DNA of 63,341 nt from MVRV01 sp964646755 (lineage in GTDB: Bacteria; Desulfobacterota; Syntrophia; Syntrophales; Smithellaceae), in the NCBI GenBank assembly GCA_964646755.1, contig CAZYIE010000015.1:1-63341 (forward strand), in the 5' to 3' direction. Both the position numbers and the translations under genes were made by a program. Below are positions 8,507-16,662 of this stretch, in pieces. Position 1 is the first letter of the stretch; each line of letters begins with the position of its first letter. The notes beneath the pieces were generated by a model that ran no database searches, was not told the DNA's origin, and was given only the letters and a program-made list of their open reading frames with translations.

Positions 8507-8731
8507 TTTTTCACTCCTCCGCTTATCTTTTTTCAATAACTGTTAATGTCAGTTGATTTTATGTCCCCTATTTCCAGCTTGACAGGGAAGGCAATGTTTG
8601 CGCAATATATCGCTACTGCAGCATGTTTCTAATTACTGCGGATAACGGTACATCCGCGAGCATACATTGGCAAAATGTTACCTCGTGCAAAACAAAGAAC
8701 CCATTAACATTAAACAGCATTTTGGTATTTT

Positions 8732-9520
8732 GTGATAAATAAAATAATCCCATTGCCCCAAAGTGGCAAATTGATCATAGCTCTCCTGGCAACACTTTTT
8801 GCTCTGTTTGCCTGCGGTCATTTATTGGCTGCGGAAAAATATCCCCAACCGCGCGGCGCCGTCAACGATTTTGCCAATGTTATTGATCAGACAAGTGCTG
8901 CAAAAATGGAAGCATTGGCCAGGGAAGTGCTGCAAAAAACCGGTACGGCCGTTGTTGTGGTAACTGTCCCGACTATCGGAGAGAATGAAGAAACCAGTCT
9001 TTATGTTAATGGCCTTTATAAAGCGTGGGGTATAGGAAAAAAAGGCGAAGACAAAGGGGTTTTAATATTTTTAACCGTTAAGGAAAGAAAAGTCCGAATA
9101 GAAACAGGTTACGGTGTCGAAGGCATCTTACCGGATGGTTTGGTCGGTGAAATTCGCGACAAGTATTTAAAGCCTCAACTTAAGGCCGGCAAATATGGCC
9201 AGGCCTTTTATGACACCATGTATGTGCTTAGTTCTTACATTGCCAAAGACGCCAATGTTCAATTGAGTGGGTCTCCTGTTCCGGTCAGGTCAAAAGCCCG
9301 GACCGAAAAAAAAGGCCTTAATGTTTTCGGGCTGATTCTCTTTTTGCTGGCGGCAGCATTGCTTTTAGGTACAAAATCAGGAAGATCAATGCTTCCCTGG
9401 ATATTGCTGCTGCTTATGAGTGGTAGTGGCCGCGGGGGCGGCGGTGGTGGATTCAGCGGCGGTTTTGGCGGTTTTGGCGGAGGCGGCAGCGGGGGCGGCG
9501 GAGCCGGAGGAGATTATTAG
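8732..9520 (+). CDS. TPM-domain (YgcG-like) exported/membrane protein with Gly-rich tail
   Basis: A 262-residue protein: an N-terminal signal segment ending CGHLLAA, the TPM domain (about 35-165, with NDFANVIDQ, GVLIFLTVKERKVRIETGYGVEG), one or two membrane helices near 195-230, then a C-terminal run of almost pure glycine, serine and phenylalanine. TPM domains are periplasmic or lumenal phosphatase-like folds, linked in plants to photosystem repair and in bacteria found next to LemA. The GTG start at 8732 lacks an obvious RBS; a downstream start is possible. The stop overlaps the GTG of the next gene by one base, indicating an operon. Confidence 0.85.
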   Translation: MINKIIPLPQSGKLIIALLATLFALFACGHLLAAEKYPQPRGAVNDFANVIDQTSAAKMEALAREVLQKTGTAVVVVTVPTIGENEETSLYVNGLYKAWGIGKKGEDKGVLIFLTVKERKVRIETGYGVEGILPDGLVGEIRDKYLKPQLKAGKYGQAFYDTMYVLSSYIAKDANVQLSGSPVPVRSKARTEKKGLNVFGLILFLLAAALLLGTKSGRSMLPWILLLLMSGSGRGGGGGGFSGGFGGFGGGGSGGGGAGGDY

Positions 9521-10266
9521 TGATGAAATGGATTGAATTTATGACAAAAATACCAGATCAGCCACAAGACATTTTTGTTCCCTTAACGCAGGATTATTTA
9601 AAAGTATTCGGCAACGAACTCGTGGCGCTGATTCTTTACGGCAGTGCTGCCGGGGGATCTTATATCCGGGGCAAGTCGGATATCAATTTGCTGGTTGTTC
9701 TCACACCCGCCGGAATGGATAAATTTTCGAATGTTTTGGAAACTGTCAAATTCTGGAAAAAGCGCCATGTTGCCGTGCCGCTGATTATGACCAAAGATTT
9801 CATTGAATCATCTTTAGATTCCTATCCCATTGAATATTTAGGCATGAAAAACAGCCATATTTTAATTTACGGGGAAAATATACTGAATGGGTTGAACTTT
9901 AATCCGGCCGATTTGCGTCTGCAAATAGAGAGAGAACTGCGGGGCAAGTTGATTCTCCTGCGGGAGGGCTATCTTAAAGCAGAAGGCAAGCCCAGACAAT
10001 TAAGACAGCTTATCGGCAATTCATTAACGGCTTTTATTTCGGTTTTTAATGCCCTGTTATATTTTAAACAGGGAAAAGCGCCACAGAACAGGCGTGACAC
10101 AATAAAAGAAGTGGGAAAGCTCTTTACAATTGATACGGCAGTATTTATGTTATGCGCCGATATAAAAGAAGGCAAAGATAAGCTTTCCAGCGGTGAAGTT
10201 GTGGATATTTTTAGAAAATATTTACAGGAAGTCAATAATATTTGTAAGATCGTTGATCGCTTATAA
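9520..10266 (+). CDS. Nucleotidyltransferase-fold protein with altered catalytic pair
   Basis: A 248-residue soluble protein. The strand-loop LILYGSAAGGSYIRGKSDIN matches the pol-beta nucleotidyltransferase motif hG[S]...Dh[D]h, except that the second acidic residue is Asn (SDIN instead of SDID). The C-terminal half is helical, like the HEPN/substrate-binding halves of aminoglycoside adenylyltransferases. It starts at GTG 9520, overlapping the TPM stop by one base, or ATG 9523. It sits between TPM and LemA genes in one transcript, so it probably serves that envelope module. Activity is doubtful because of the missing acid. Confidence 0.75.
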   Translation: MMKWIEFMTKIPDQPQDIFVPLTQDYLKVFGNELVALILYGSAAGGSYIRGKSDINLLVVLTPAGMDKFSNVLETVKFWKKRHVAVPLIMTKDFIESSLDSYPIEYLGMKNSHILIYGENILNGLNFNPADLRLQIERELRGKLILLREGYLKAEGKPRQLRQLIGNSLTAFISVFNALLYFKQGKAPQNRRDTIKEVGKLFTIDTAVFMLCADIKEGKDKLSSGEVVDIFRKYLQEVNNICKIVDRL

Positions 10267-10300
10267 TAGAGAAACTCTAACATAATTTCAGGAGGTAAAA

Positions 10301-10876
10301 ATGGATTCCAAAAAGAAAACTTTGCTTATCGTGCTGGCGGTAATTGTCGTTCTGGTCATAGCCTTGTATTCTTTCTTTGCCGGCAACTACAATAAATTCG
10401 TCAAAATGGATGTGGGGATAAAAGCGGCCTGGTCGCAGGTGGAAAATCAACTGCAACGCCGTTATGACCTGATTCCCAATCTTGTGGAAACCGTTAAGGG
10501 TTATGCCAAGCAGGAAAAAGATGTGCTGGTGGAAGTGACCAATGCGCGGTCGAAAGTTGGCGGTGCGGGAACTGTTCCGGATAAAATTGCGGCCAATAAT
10601 CAATTGAGCGGTGCGTTAAGCAGATTGATGGTTGTTGTCGAGCGCTATCCGGATTTGAAATCAAATCAAAATTTCATGAAATTGCAGGATGAACTGGCGG
10701 GTACGGAAAATCGCATTGCCGTGGAAAGAATGAGATATAACGAAGCGGTTAAAATATTCAACGAAGCAATAAGATCGTTCCCGGCGAACATTCTGGCCGG
10801 CATGTATGGATTTAAAGAAGCAGCCTTCTTTGAAGCCCCGAAAGACGCGAAAGTGGCGCCTAAAATTAAGTTCTGA
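10301..10876 (+). CDS. lemA: LemA family protein
   Basis: A 191-residue protein with one N-terminal membrane helix (about 7-27), then the LemA coiled-coil domain: YNKFVKMDVGIKAAWSQVEN, RRYDLIPNLVETVKGYA, and the conserved NxxI/AVERMRYNEAVKIFN block. LemA proteins are anchored with a short outside N-terminus. Their biochemical role is poorly defined, but they recur beside TPM proteins, as here. The RBS AGGAGGT is optimal, 7 bases before the ATG. It is the last gene of the three-gene operon and is followed by an intrinsic terminator at 10905. Confidence 0.95.
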   Translation: MDSKKKTLLIVLAVIVVLVIALYSFFAGNYNKFVKMDVGIKAAWSQVENQLQRRYDLIPNLVETVKGYAKQEKDVLVEVTNARSKVGGAGTVPDKIAANNQLSGALSRLMVVVERYPDLKSNQNFMKLQDELAGTENRIAVERMRYNEAVKIFNEAIRSFPANILAGMYGFKEAAFFEAPKDAKVAPKIKF

Positions 10877-10904
10877 CATATAGCAAGACGGCTAAATTTC
10901 ACTT

Positions 10905-10943
10905 GCCCTGAACTTTTCGTTTATAAAAGTTCAGGGCTTTTTT
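10905..10943 (+). terminator. Rho-independent terminator after lemA
   Basis: A perfect stem GCCCTGAACTTTT / AAAAGTTCAGGGC with a 7-base loop, followed by six T residues. It lies 29 bp after the lemA stop and closes the TPM-lemA operon. Confidence 0.93.
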
Positions 10944-10971
10944 ACAATCAACGTTAAGCCTTAACTTTATC

Positions 10972-11000
10972 TTGACGCAACTTAACATATTTGTTAACAT
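10972..11000 (+). promoter_or_regulatory. Promoter with embedded palindromic operator for the toxin-antitoxin pair
   Basis: A -35 TTGACG (10972-10977), a 17-base spacer and a -10 TAACAT (10995-11000). The perfect inverted repeat TTAACA-TATT-TGTTAA (10982-10997) covers the spacer and the first half of the -10, just upstream of the toxin ATG at 11008. The antitoxin HTH protein probably binds here for autoregulation (inferred). Confidence 0.65.
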
Positions 11001-11007
11001 CATTTAC

Positions 11008-11340
11008 ATGCAGTGGAAGATTGAGTATTACAACGAAAAAGTGCAGTTAGCGGTTGATGCTTGGCCAGTGGGCGTTCGTGCCTTTTATGCAAGAACAACC
11101 GAAAGGATGAAAATCTATGGTCCAAATCTCGGAATGCCAATGACTAGCTCGCTTGGTAATGGCTTATTCGAGATAAGAGCAAAAGGGAAAGAAGGCATTG
11201 GCCGCGCTCTTTTCTGCACAGTTAAAGGAAGAAAAATAATCGTTCTCCATGCGTTTATTAAGAAAACAGAAAAAACACCGCTTCGCGAATTAGAAACGGC
11301 AAGAAAAAGATTATCGGAGTTGTACAATGAAAACACATGA
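11008..11340 (+). CDS. RelE/HigB-like toxin, phage Gp49 family
   Basis: A 110-residue protein from ATG 11008; an upstream in-frame start would run through the promoter. It carries the family hallmarks: MQWKIEYYNEKV at the start, a central LFEIRAKGKEGIGRALFCTV strand pair with conserved Arg, and the HAFIKKTEKTP motif that ends most Gp49-like RelE toxins. These are ribosome-dependent mRNA interferases. The 3' end overlaps the antitoxin start by 14 bases, so the toxin comes first, as in higBA-type loci. Confidence 0.9.
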   Translation: MQWKIEYYNEKVQLAVDAWPVGVRAFYARTTERMKIYGPNLGMPMTSSLGNGLFEIRAKGKEGIGRALFCTVKGRKIIVLHAFIKKTEKTPLRELETARKRLSELYNENT

Positions 11341-11617
11341 CGAAATGATCGCCACTTGGATGAAAGATCCTAAGTTCAAAGACGAATATGACGCGTTGAA
11401 GGATGAGTTTACTCTCTTTGATGAAATAATCAAAGCACGCAAGCACGCCGGTCTTACTCAGGCCGAAATTGCTTACCGTATGGGAACAAAAGCTCCTGCT
11501 GTGGCTAGAATTGAAGCCGGTGGAGGCAGCAAACATCATTCTCCGTCGATTGCCACTTTGCGCCGGTACGCTGAAGCTATCGGATGCCGACTGGAAATCA
11601 AGTTTGCCCCGAAATAA
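11327..11617 (+). CDS. XRE-family HTH antitoxin
   Basis: A 96-residue protein. The N-terminal 35 residues are charged and helical (DEMIATWMKDPKFKDEYDAL), followed by an XRE helix-turn-helix (AGLTQAEIAYRMGTKAPAVARIE) and a C-terminal SIATLRRYAEAIGCRLEIKF segment characteristic of antitoxins partnered with Gp49-like toxins. It overlaps the toxin gene by 14 bases and is presumably co-translated. It probably neutralises the toxin and represses the promoter at 10972 through the palindrome there. Confidence 0.9.
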   Translation: MKTHDEMIATWMKDPKFKDEYDALKDEFTLFDEIIKARKHAGLTQAEIAYRMGTKAPAVARIEAGGGSKHHSPSIATLRRYAEAIGCRLEIKFAPK

Positions 11618-11697
11618 ACTGCTTCATACCTGATCGCTTTTTATTAAGTATTTATTTTAAAATACATATTAATTGGACTAGGTGCCATCTGGTCTAG

Positions 11698-11748
11698 ATG
11701 GAAGATTTTGTCATAGATAATTCGGTTGTCATATCCTGGTGCTTAAAA
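11698..11748 (+). pseudogene. VapC N-terminal stump (17 codons) abutting higA
   Basis: From ATG 11698 the frame reads MEDFVIDNSVVISWCLKD, which is the first beta strand and helix start of a VapC PIN domain (D-x-S-V-x-x-x-W). The similarity ends exactly where the HigA gene begins in another frame (ATG 11750), and the stump frame stops about a dozen codons later. It therefore looks like a toxin gene deleted at its fifth turn, with the junction now serving as the higA leader. A small inverted repeat CCATCT-GGTCT-AGATGG (11685-11701) overlaps the stump start. Confidence 0.65.
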
Positions 11749-11749
11749 G

Positions 11750-12064
11750 ATGGAACAAAAACTAAAGTCCGTTACCCCCGGTGAAATCCTATTGGAAGAG
11801 TTTCTCAAGCCGATGGGGCTAAGCCAGTGCCGCCTGGCCAAAGAGATTAGAGTTCCCACCCAGCGCATAGGTGATATTGTTGCCGGCAAACGCGGTATTA
11901 CAGCAGACACCGATCTTCGTTTGTGCAAATTCTTCGGTCTTTCTAACGGCTATTGGCTGCGCGCTCAAGCCGCACATGACACGGAAGTCGTGGAGTGCAA
12001 GCTTGGCCCGGAGCTTACAAAAATCAGACCTTGGATATCGGTTGTGGCCCCGCATGGCGCTTAA
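11750..12064 (+). CDS. higA: HigA-family antitoxin, without a HigB partner
   Basis: A 104-residue XRE-type protein with the HigA signature: VTPGEILLEEFLKPMGLSQ, then KEIRVPTQRIGDIVAGKRGI and the DTDLRLCKFFGLSNGYWLRA block. HigA normally follows higB, but no HigB-like frame lies upstream or downstream; instead a VapC stump abuts the start. No good RBS is visible. It is either an orphan transcriptional regulator or a remnant after recombination between toxin-antitoxin loci. Confidence 0.9.
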   Translation: MEQKLKSVTPGEILLEEFLKPMGLSQCRLAKEIRVPTQRIGDIVAGKRGITADTDLRLCKFFGLSNGYWLRAQAAHDTEVVECKLGPELTKIRPWISVVAPHGA

Positions 12065-12137
12065 ATTGACGGCTACCAAGGTTTAGTCATCAATTGTTGC
12101 ACATTGATACCCAACGCAACTGCCCGCTTTTGAATCA

Positions 12138-13043
12138 TTACTTGTCACAGCTTTTTTTATCTTTGTAGCAAACCGCTTTCCACACTCCGTCTTCGGCAAT
12201 AATGCGGGAGTGTTCATCCGGATTTGCCGGCCTTCTATATTGTTCGAGGCCGTATTCCGGATCATGCGGCAATTTTACTCCCTGAGCAAAAATCTGCGGC
12301 AGTATGGGATATAAAATGCGCTTTTTCGCCGCCGCGAAAAGCTCATCAACGCTTGCGAATGAAGTCAATTCCATGACCGTTTTGAGCGTCGGCGGCATTA
12401 AAATAATTTTTCGGGATAAATGCATTGCGAGAGCATTTTGCGGTGTGACCCATAAGAATTCTGTAAGCTCCTTGTAATCGGAAACAGTCTCCTGACCCTG
12501 GGGAAGCTCCGCGAGAAAAAAGCGGGTATCAAATCTTTTTGTCTCACCTTCCGGAGTAATCCAATGACTATAGGGTATCAGGGCATCCGGAAATAGCAAA
12601 ATGTTTTCTTTGCGGAGAACATCGGCAAAAGAAATTTCGCCTAAGTTCAGCGCCTGGCGATGAGCGGTAAAACGAGCAAAAGCTTCCTCTTGCTGAAAAT
12701 TAATAAAGTTACCGTTACTATCACCAGCCAGGAAAATTCCCGCTTCTTCAAAAGTCTCCCGAATGGCAGCAATGAAAAATCCCCTTGCCCGGTCCGGCGT
12801 CAGGCTGTTATCCTGCAATAAATCCTCTGGATGGAAACTGTCTGCCGCTAAAACTAGAGAAGAAAGTTCCGATTCACAATCACTTTTTTCCAGTTGTCCA
12901 CCGGGAAAAACAAAAGCGCCGGCCATAAATGACTGACGCCGATGGCGGCGGGCTAAAAACAATTCCCACGAACTCTCATTTAAAGTCCGTACCAGAATTA
13001 CTGTTGCCGCATCCCGAGGATTAACAACATTTGATGTAGGCAA
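12138..13043 (-). CDS. NUDIX hydrolase, NUDT19-like (acyl-CoA/nucleotide diphosphatase)
   Basis: A 301-residue protein. The Nudix box is visible as AAIRETFEEAGIFL (REx2EExG), with the preceding FPGGQLEKSD separated from it by an insertion of about 35 residues. Such an insertion is typical of NUDT7/NUDT19-like CoA diphosphatases. The start is TTG at 13043 with AAGGA nine bases upstream. It probably hydrolyses CoA derivatives or other X-linked nucleoside diphosphates. It lies 24 bp downstream of the SDR gene on the same strand and may share its transcript. Confidence 0.85.
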   Translation of the reverse strand: MPTSNVVNPRDAATVILVRTLNESSWELFLARRHRRQSFMAGAFVFPGGQLEKSDCESELSSLVLAADSFHPEDLLQDNSLTPDRARGFFIAAIRETFEEAGIFLAGDSNGNFINFQQEEAFARFTAHRQALNLGEISFADVLRKENILLFPDALIPYSHWITPEGETKRFDTRFFLAELPQGQETVSDYKELTEFLWVTPQNALAMHLSRKIILMPPTLKTVMELTSFASVDELFAAAKKRILYPILPQIFAQGVKLPHDPEYGLEQYRRPANPDEHSRIIAEDGVWKAVCYKDKKSCDK

Positions 13044-13067
13044 ATCTCATTTCCTTAGAAGACAATT

Positions 13068-13856
13068 CTAGTGGGCCAGCATACCACCGTCGTCAATAAG
13101 AACATGGCCGGTCATATAAGCCGATGCAGCGGACGCGAGAAATACGGCAACCCCTTTGATATCATCGCTTTTCCCCATGCGGCGTAGAGGAATAACACCA
13201 AGCGTCGCATCGTATGCCGGTTTAAACTCCGGTCTTTCGATGTAGGCCATCATATCCGTCAGAAAGAACCCGGGGGCAATGGCATTGACCCGGATATTAT
13301 AGGGAGCAAGTTTTACGGCCAAATTCATGGTCAATACGTTAATGGCTGCTTTGGTGGAATTGTAGGGAACCGCCGGGTGTGCCTCTTCCAGCGTGCCGCG
13401 AAAAGCCGTGACGGAAGAGATATTGATAATATTGCCGCCACCCTGATTTTTCATGATGCGGGCAACTTTTTGGGTAATTACCCAGACGCCACGGACATTG
13501 ACATTGAAAAGTTGATCCCATTTTTCCAGAGGGAATTCCAGTGTGGGAGCACCCCAGGTAACACCGGCGTTGTTCACCAGAATGTCAATGTGCCCGAATT
13601 TCTTTTGCGCTTCGGCCAGCATGGCATCAACTGTATCTTCTTTGCCCATGTCGCTGGCAATGGCCAAAGCACGTATTTTATAATTGTCTTCCAACTCCCG
13701 GGCTGTGTCTTCCAGGTTTTTTATTTTTCGGGATGTTAAAATCAAATCGGCGCCGGCTTCTGCAAAACCTGTCGCGATAAATTTACCAATACCGCGGCCA
13801 CCGCCGGTTACCAGCGCAACTTTTCCTTTTAGTGAAAACAATTCCGCAAGATTCAT
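13068..13856 (-). CDS. SDR family oxidoreductase (FabG / gluconate-5-dehydrogenase-like)
   Basis: A 262-residue short-chain dehydrogenase. NAD(P)-binding TGGGRGIGK lies near residues 17-25, NNAG near 94-97, and the catalytic Ser and Tyr-x-x-x-Lys appear in ISSVTAF and PYNSTKAAINV. I start at ATG 13856, which has AGGAGG five bases upstream; the longer frame adds nine residues without support. The C-terminal DDGGMLAH end is typical. The substrate is probably a 3-hydroxyacyl thioester or a polyol; nothing nearby decides it. Confidence 0.92.
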   Translation of the reverse strand: MNLAELFSLKGKVALVTGGGRGIGKFIATGFAEAGADLILTSRKIKNLEDTARELEDNYKIRALAIASDMGKEDTVDAMLAEAQKKFGHIDILVNNAGVTWGAPTLEFPLEKWDQLFNVNVRGVWVITQKVARIMKNQGGGNIINISSVTAFRGTLEEAHPAVPYNSTKAAINVLTMNLAVKLAPYNIRVNAIAPGFFLTDMMAYIERPEFKPAYDATLGVIPLRRMGKSDDIKGVAVFLASAASAYMTGHVLIDDGGMLAH

Positions 13857-13967
13857 GTAATACCTCCTGACTTTAATTGGCATTGATTTACCATTAAATA
13901 AGCAAGCATGGTAGATATTTTTTTATTGTGGTTTAATAATACAGTTCCAGAGTACGCCATAAACTAT

Positions 13968-14927
13968 TTATAAATTGTTTTGTTGGCGGCGCAGATCCAG
14001 AATAGCCAGAAGGACGATTCCGCAAATGATCAGGGTCATCCCGGCAGTTTCACCTGCCGACGGCCTTTCGCCCAGCTGAACGGCGGCGGCTAGAGCGCCA
14101 ATCACCGGAGTGGCCAGAGTACCCATGGTAGCTGATCCCGCAGGTAATTTCTGCAGGGCGTAAAACCATAACAAGATAGCGATGGCGGTAGCAAATACGC
14201 TGTTGTATGCCAGTGCCCCCAGCAGATAAGGTGTCCACCGGACCTGCGGGGAGTCAATCAGTATAGCCGCAATGACGATCGGAATGGCTCCGAAAAATAG
14301 CTGCCAGGCAGTAACGGACAGGAGATCGAAATCGCTTTTTTTACCCATGATCTTAATCAGGATCGAACCGCCCGCCCACATAAGGCCGGATACAATCGCC
14401 AGCAGCGAACTGGAAAAATCGAGAGATGTTTTCCAGGGCGCCAGGATCACAATTAACCCGGAAAAAGCCAGCCCGACAGCTAACCATTGCAGGCCGCGGA
14501 TGCGTTCCGCAAGGAGAGGCCACCCCAAAATCAGAGCCCAGAACGGCATGGTGTACACCAGAATCGCCGTTTTTCCGGCCCCGCTATTTTCGAGGGCCCA
14601 GGTGGATATGCCGGTTCCGCCGGTAGTCGAAAGGATGCCGGTTAAGATGAGCAGCGTAATATTTCGGGGGACTATGCTCCCGCGCTTCCAAACAAGAATA
14701 AAAAGCAGGATAAATGATCCGAAAAAGACGCGCAACGCACTGAAAACAAAGGGGTCACAATATTGGAGTGACTCCTTCATGATGACCCAATTGTATCCCC
14801 AGAGGAAAGTGACGGTCGCGAGGGCCAGATAGGCCTTGCGGCGGGTGCTTTGTTGTTCGGTTATAGATAAGGAAATAGCAGCTCTCCCGGACAGGCCATT
14901 TATTTCTTTCTTACTATTTCCTCGCAC
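13968..14927 (-). CDS. DMT superfamily EamA-type transporter
   Basis: A 319-residue protein with ten predicted membrane helices in two EamA repeats. FLWGYNWVIMKESL is the first-helix motif, and ATPVIGALAAAVQLGERPSAGE marks the end of the second repeat. Family members export amino acids, nucleobases or other metabolites. The GTG start at 14927 overlaps the end of parA by 28 bases. The first 30 residues are charged and unlike the family, so translation may begin further in. Confidence 0.88.
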   Translation of the reverse strand: MRGNSKKEINGLSGRAAISLSITEQQSTRRKAYLALATVTFLWGYNWVIMKESLQYCDPFVFSALRVFFGSFILLFILVWKRGSIVPRNITLLILTGILSTTGGTGISTWALENSGAGKTAILVYTMPFWALILGWPLLAERIRGLQWLAVGLAFSGLIVILAPWKTSLDFSSSLLAIVSGLMWAGGSILIKIMGKKSDFDLLSVTAWQLFFGAIPIVIAAILIDSPQVRWTPYLLGALAYNSVFATAIAILLWFYALQKLPAGSATMGTLATPVIGALAAAVQLGERPSAGETAGMTLIICGIVLLAILDLRRQQNNL

Positions 14928-15658
14928 AGACTCAGGAAATCTTCCGCACCATGGCTTTTCGGCGCATATTCAAAAATTGTCTGGCCGAAACTTGGGGCTT
15001 CCGCCACCACAATATTTTCGCGTATTACCGTAGAAAATACTTTATCCCCAAAGCGCTCGCGGATGCTGTCCATAATGGCATTGTTCAATTTCTTGCGGGA
15101 ATCAAAGCGGGTAGGAATAATACCGGATATCTTCAGATCCTTGTTGAAACTTTTCTGTACTTCTTCAATGCGGCTCATCAGCCGCCCCATCCCCTTTAAT
15201 GCCAGAAACTCCATCTGCAGGGGTATGTAAATCTCCCGGCTGCAGGCCAGCGCATTAACGGTAATAAATCCTGTGGAGGGCGGACAATCAATAAGAATGT
15301 ATTCCTTGTTGCGGATGCCGGCTAGTTTGTTCTTCAAGGTAAATTCGCCCTCAGGAAAAGCGGCTTTTTCGTTTTCCATCTGAGCCAGATCAAGATTGGC
15401 GGGAAGCACACTCATTCCTGCATGCTCCAGAATCGCATCTTCCAGAGACACCGTACCCTTAATTACTGAATAAACCGTCTTCTGGAGATCATGAGCAACA
15501 ATGCCGAGAGAATAACTTAAATGTGCCTGGGGATCGAAATCAATAAGCAGCACCTTTTTACCAAGCAGAGTCAGTCCGGCAGCAATATTTAAAGCACAGG
15601 TTGTTTTGCCTACGCCGCCTTTTTGATTACATAGGGCAATAATGTCGGGTTTCATCAT
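14900..15658 (-). CDS. ParA/Soj-family ATPase
   Basis: A 252-residue P-loop ATPase. The deviant Walker A is KGGVGKTT (about residues 13-20), followed by LLIDFDPQAHLSYSLG (A' motif) and ILIDCPPSTGF (Walker B). RBS AAGGAG lies upstream of tandem ATGs (15658, 15655). No parB lies beside it, so it is not in the chromosome-partition operon. Solitary ParA proteins often position chemotaxis arrays or other cargo, and a CheW gene lies 1 kb away on the same strand. A link to CheW is only a suggestion. Confidence 0.92.
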   Translation of the reverse strand: MMKPDIIALCNQKGGVGKTTCALNIAAGLTLLGKKVLLIDFDPQAHLSYSLGIVAHDLQKTVYSVIKGTVSLEDAILEHAGMSVLPANLDLAQMENEKAAFPEGEFTLKNKLAGIRNKEYILIDCPPSTGFITVNALACSREIYIPLQMEFLALKGMGRLMSRIEEVQKSFNKDLKISGIIPTRFDSRKKLNNAIMDSIRERFGDKVFSTVIRENIVVAEAPSFGQTIFEYAPKSHGAEDFLSLCEEIVRKK

Positions 15659-15732
15659 TTACTCCTTATAGTAATGCACTTTATTTGGCTTCTTTATTGG
15701 CAGCGGCGGCGTTGATTGCTTCGATCGGGTTG

Positions 15733-16608
15733 TTACCCAATCTGCCGGTTGAATTCTTTGATAATTTCGACAATTTCTTTGGGTTTCTGCATCGGAATTA
15801 AATGCCCCGCACCCGCTACCGATTTATATTGCCCCTGACTTAACAGGGAAACGGCTTTTTGAATATCGACGAACCCCTTGTTCTCGGTTAGTTCTCCTTC
15901 AATAACAAGAACTGGGCAATTTATTTTTTCCAGCAACGGCCAGGGGTTTATATCCCAGCCGCCCATGAACATTGCTGCTTCGTTTTGGGGCGAACAGGTC
16001 AATTGTAAATTCCCTTCTTCCTGTTTTTGCATACCGTATTGATGGTATATCTGCAAAACTCGTTCATCCCAGCTGGAAAAAAGTGATTTTGATTTGAGAT
16101 AAGACCAGGCTTCATTCTCATTTTTCCAATGGTTTGTTCTTTTAATCGATTTGGATGCTAAAGGATGGCTGTCAACTTCCGGCTCCATTGTATAGAATTC
16201 GTCCGGCAGAAAGATCGGTTCAATGAGAACCAGACCACGCGGCTGCACACCATAAAGGGCAGTTGCAATTGATGCTACGGTTGCCCCCATGGAATGACCA
16301 ACTATTAATGGTTGCAGAATTTGCTGCCGACTACAAAAAGCAGATAAATCACGGGCGATAACATCCCAGCTCAAGCCTCCCGCATTCGGGTTACAGGATC
16401 GATAATCACAAATAAAGGGAGCCCAGACATTGTTGGCCGGAAAAAATTCTTCGATAACCGGCTGCCAGAGCCAGGGCAGAAAACCGGTGGCATGCAGAAA
16501 CAACATTTGCGGCGCGGCAACTGCGGCTTCAAAAAAAAGGTAAGGTAACCCGGCGCCACCAACATCCTGTATGCGTAACTCCAGCATTTCGTTTTTATTG
16601 TCAGTCAA
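15733..16608 (-). CDS. Alpha/beta-fold hydrolase
   Basis: A 291-residue protein. The nucleophile elbow is GHSMGA (Ser near residue 106), the oxyanion-side motif is MLFLHATGFLPWLW, the acid is probably D or E in CPVLVIEGELTENKG, and the final His is in GAGHLIPMQKP. Starts are TTG 16608 or ATG 16587 (MLELRIQDVGGAGL), neither with a strong RBS. It resembles carboxylester hydrolases and the MenH/BioH-like group. Substrate unknown. Confidence 0.88.
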   Translation of the reverse strand: MTDNKNEMLELRIQDVGGAGLPYLFFEAAVAAPQMLFLHATGFLPWLWQPVIEEFFPANNVWAPFICDYRSCNPNAGGLSWDVIARDLSAFCSRQQILQPLIVGHSMGATVASIATALYGVQPRGLVLIEPIFLPDEFYTMEPEVDSHPLASKSIKRTNHWKNENEAWSYLKSKSLFSSWDERVLQIYHQYGMQKQEEGNLQLTCSPQNEAAMFMGGWDINPWPLLEKINCPVLVIEGELTENKGFVDIQKAVSLLSQGQYKSVAGAGHLIPMQKPKEIVEIIKEFNRQIG

Positions 16609-16662
16609 TTATATATACCCGGAATAGCAGCAACTCATTGTCTGCATTGATTATTTTTTCAC

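Noticed and set aside
8507..8731. Possible small RNA or riboswitch upstream of the TPM gene
   Set aside because: No conserved fold recognised and no terminator-like hairpin.
15659..15735. Minus-strand frame reading GNNPIEAINAAAANKEAK before a stop, just beyond the alpha/beta hydrolase stop
   Set aside because: It looks like coding text, and a +1 shift would fuse it to the hydrolase. With only 18 residues and no partner evidence I cannot tell a frameshift from chance; the hydrolase already ends normally after its last helix.
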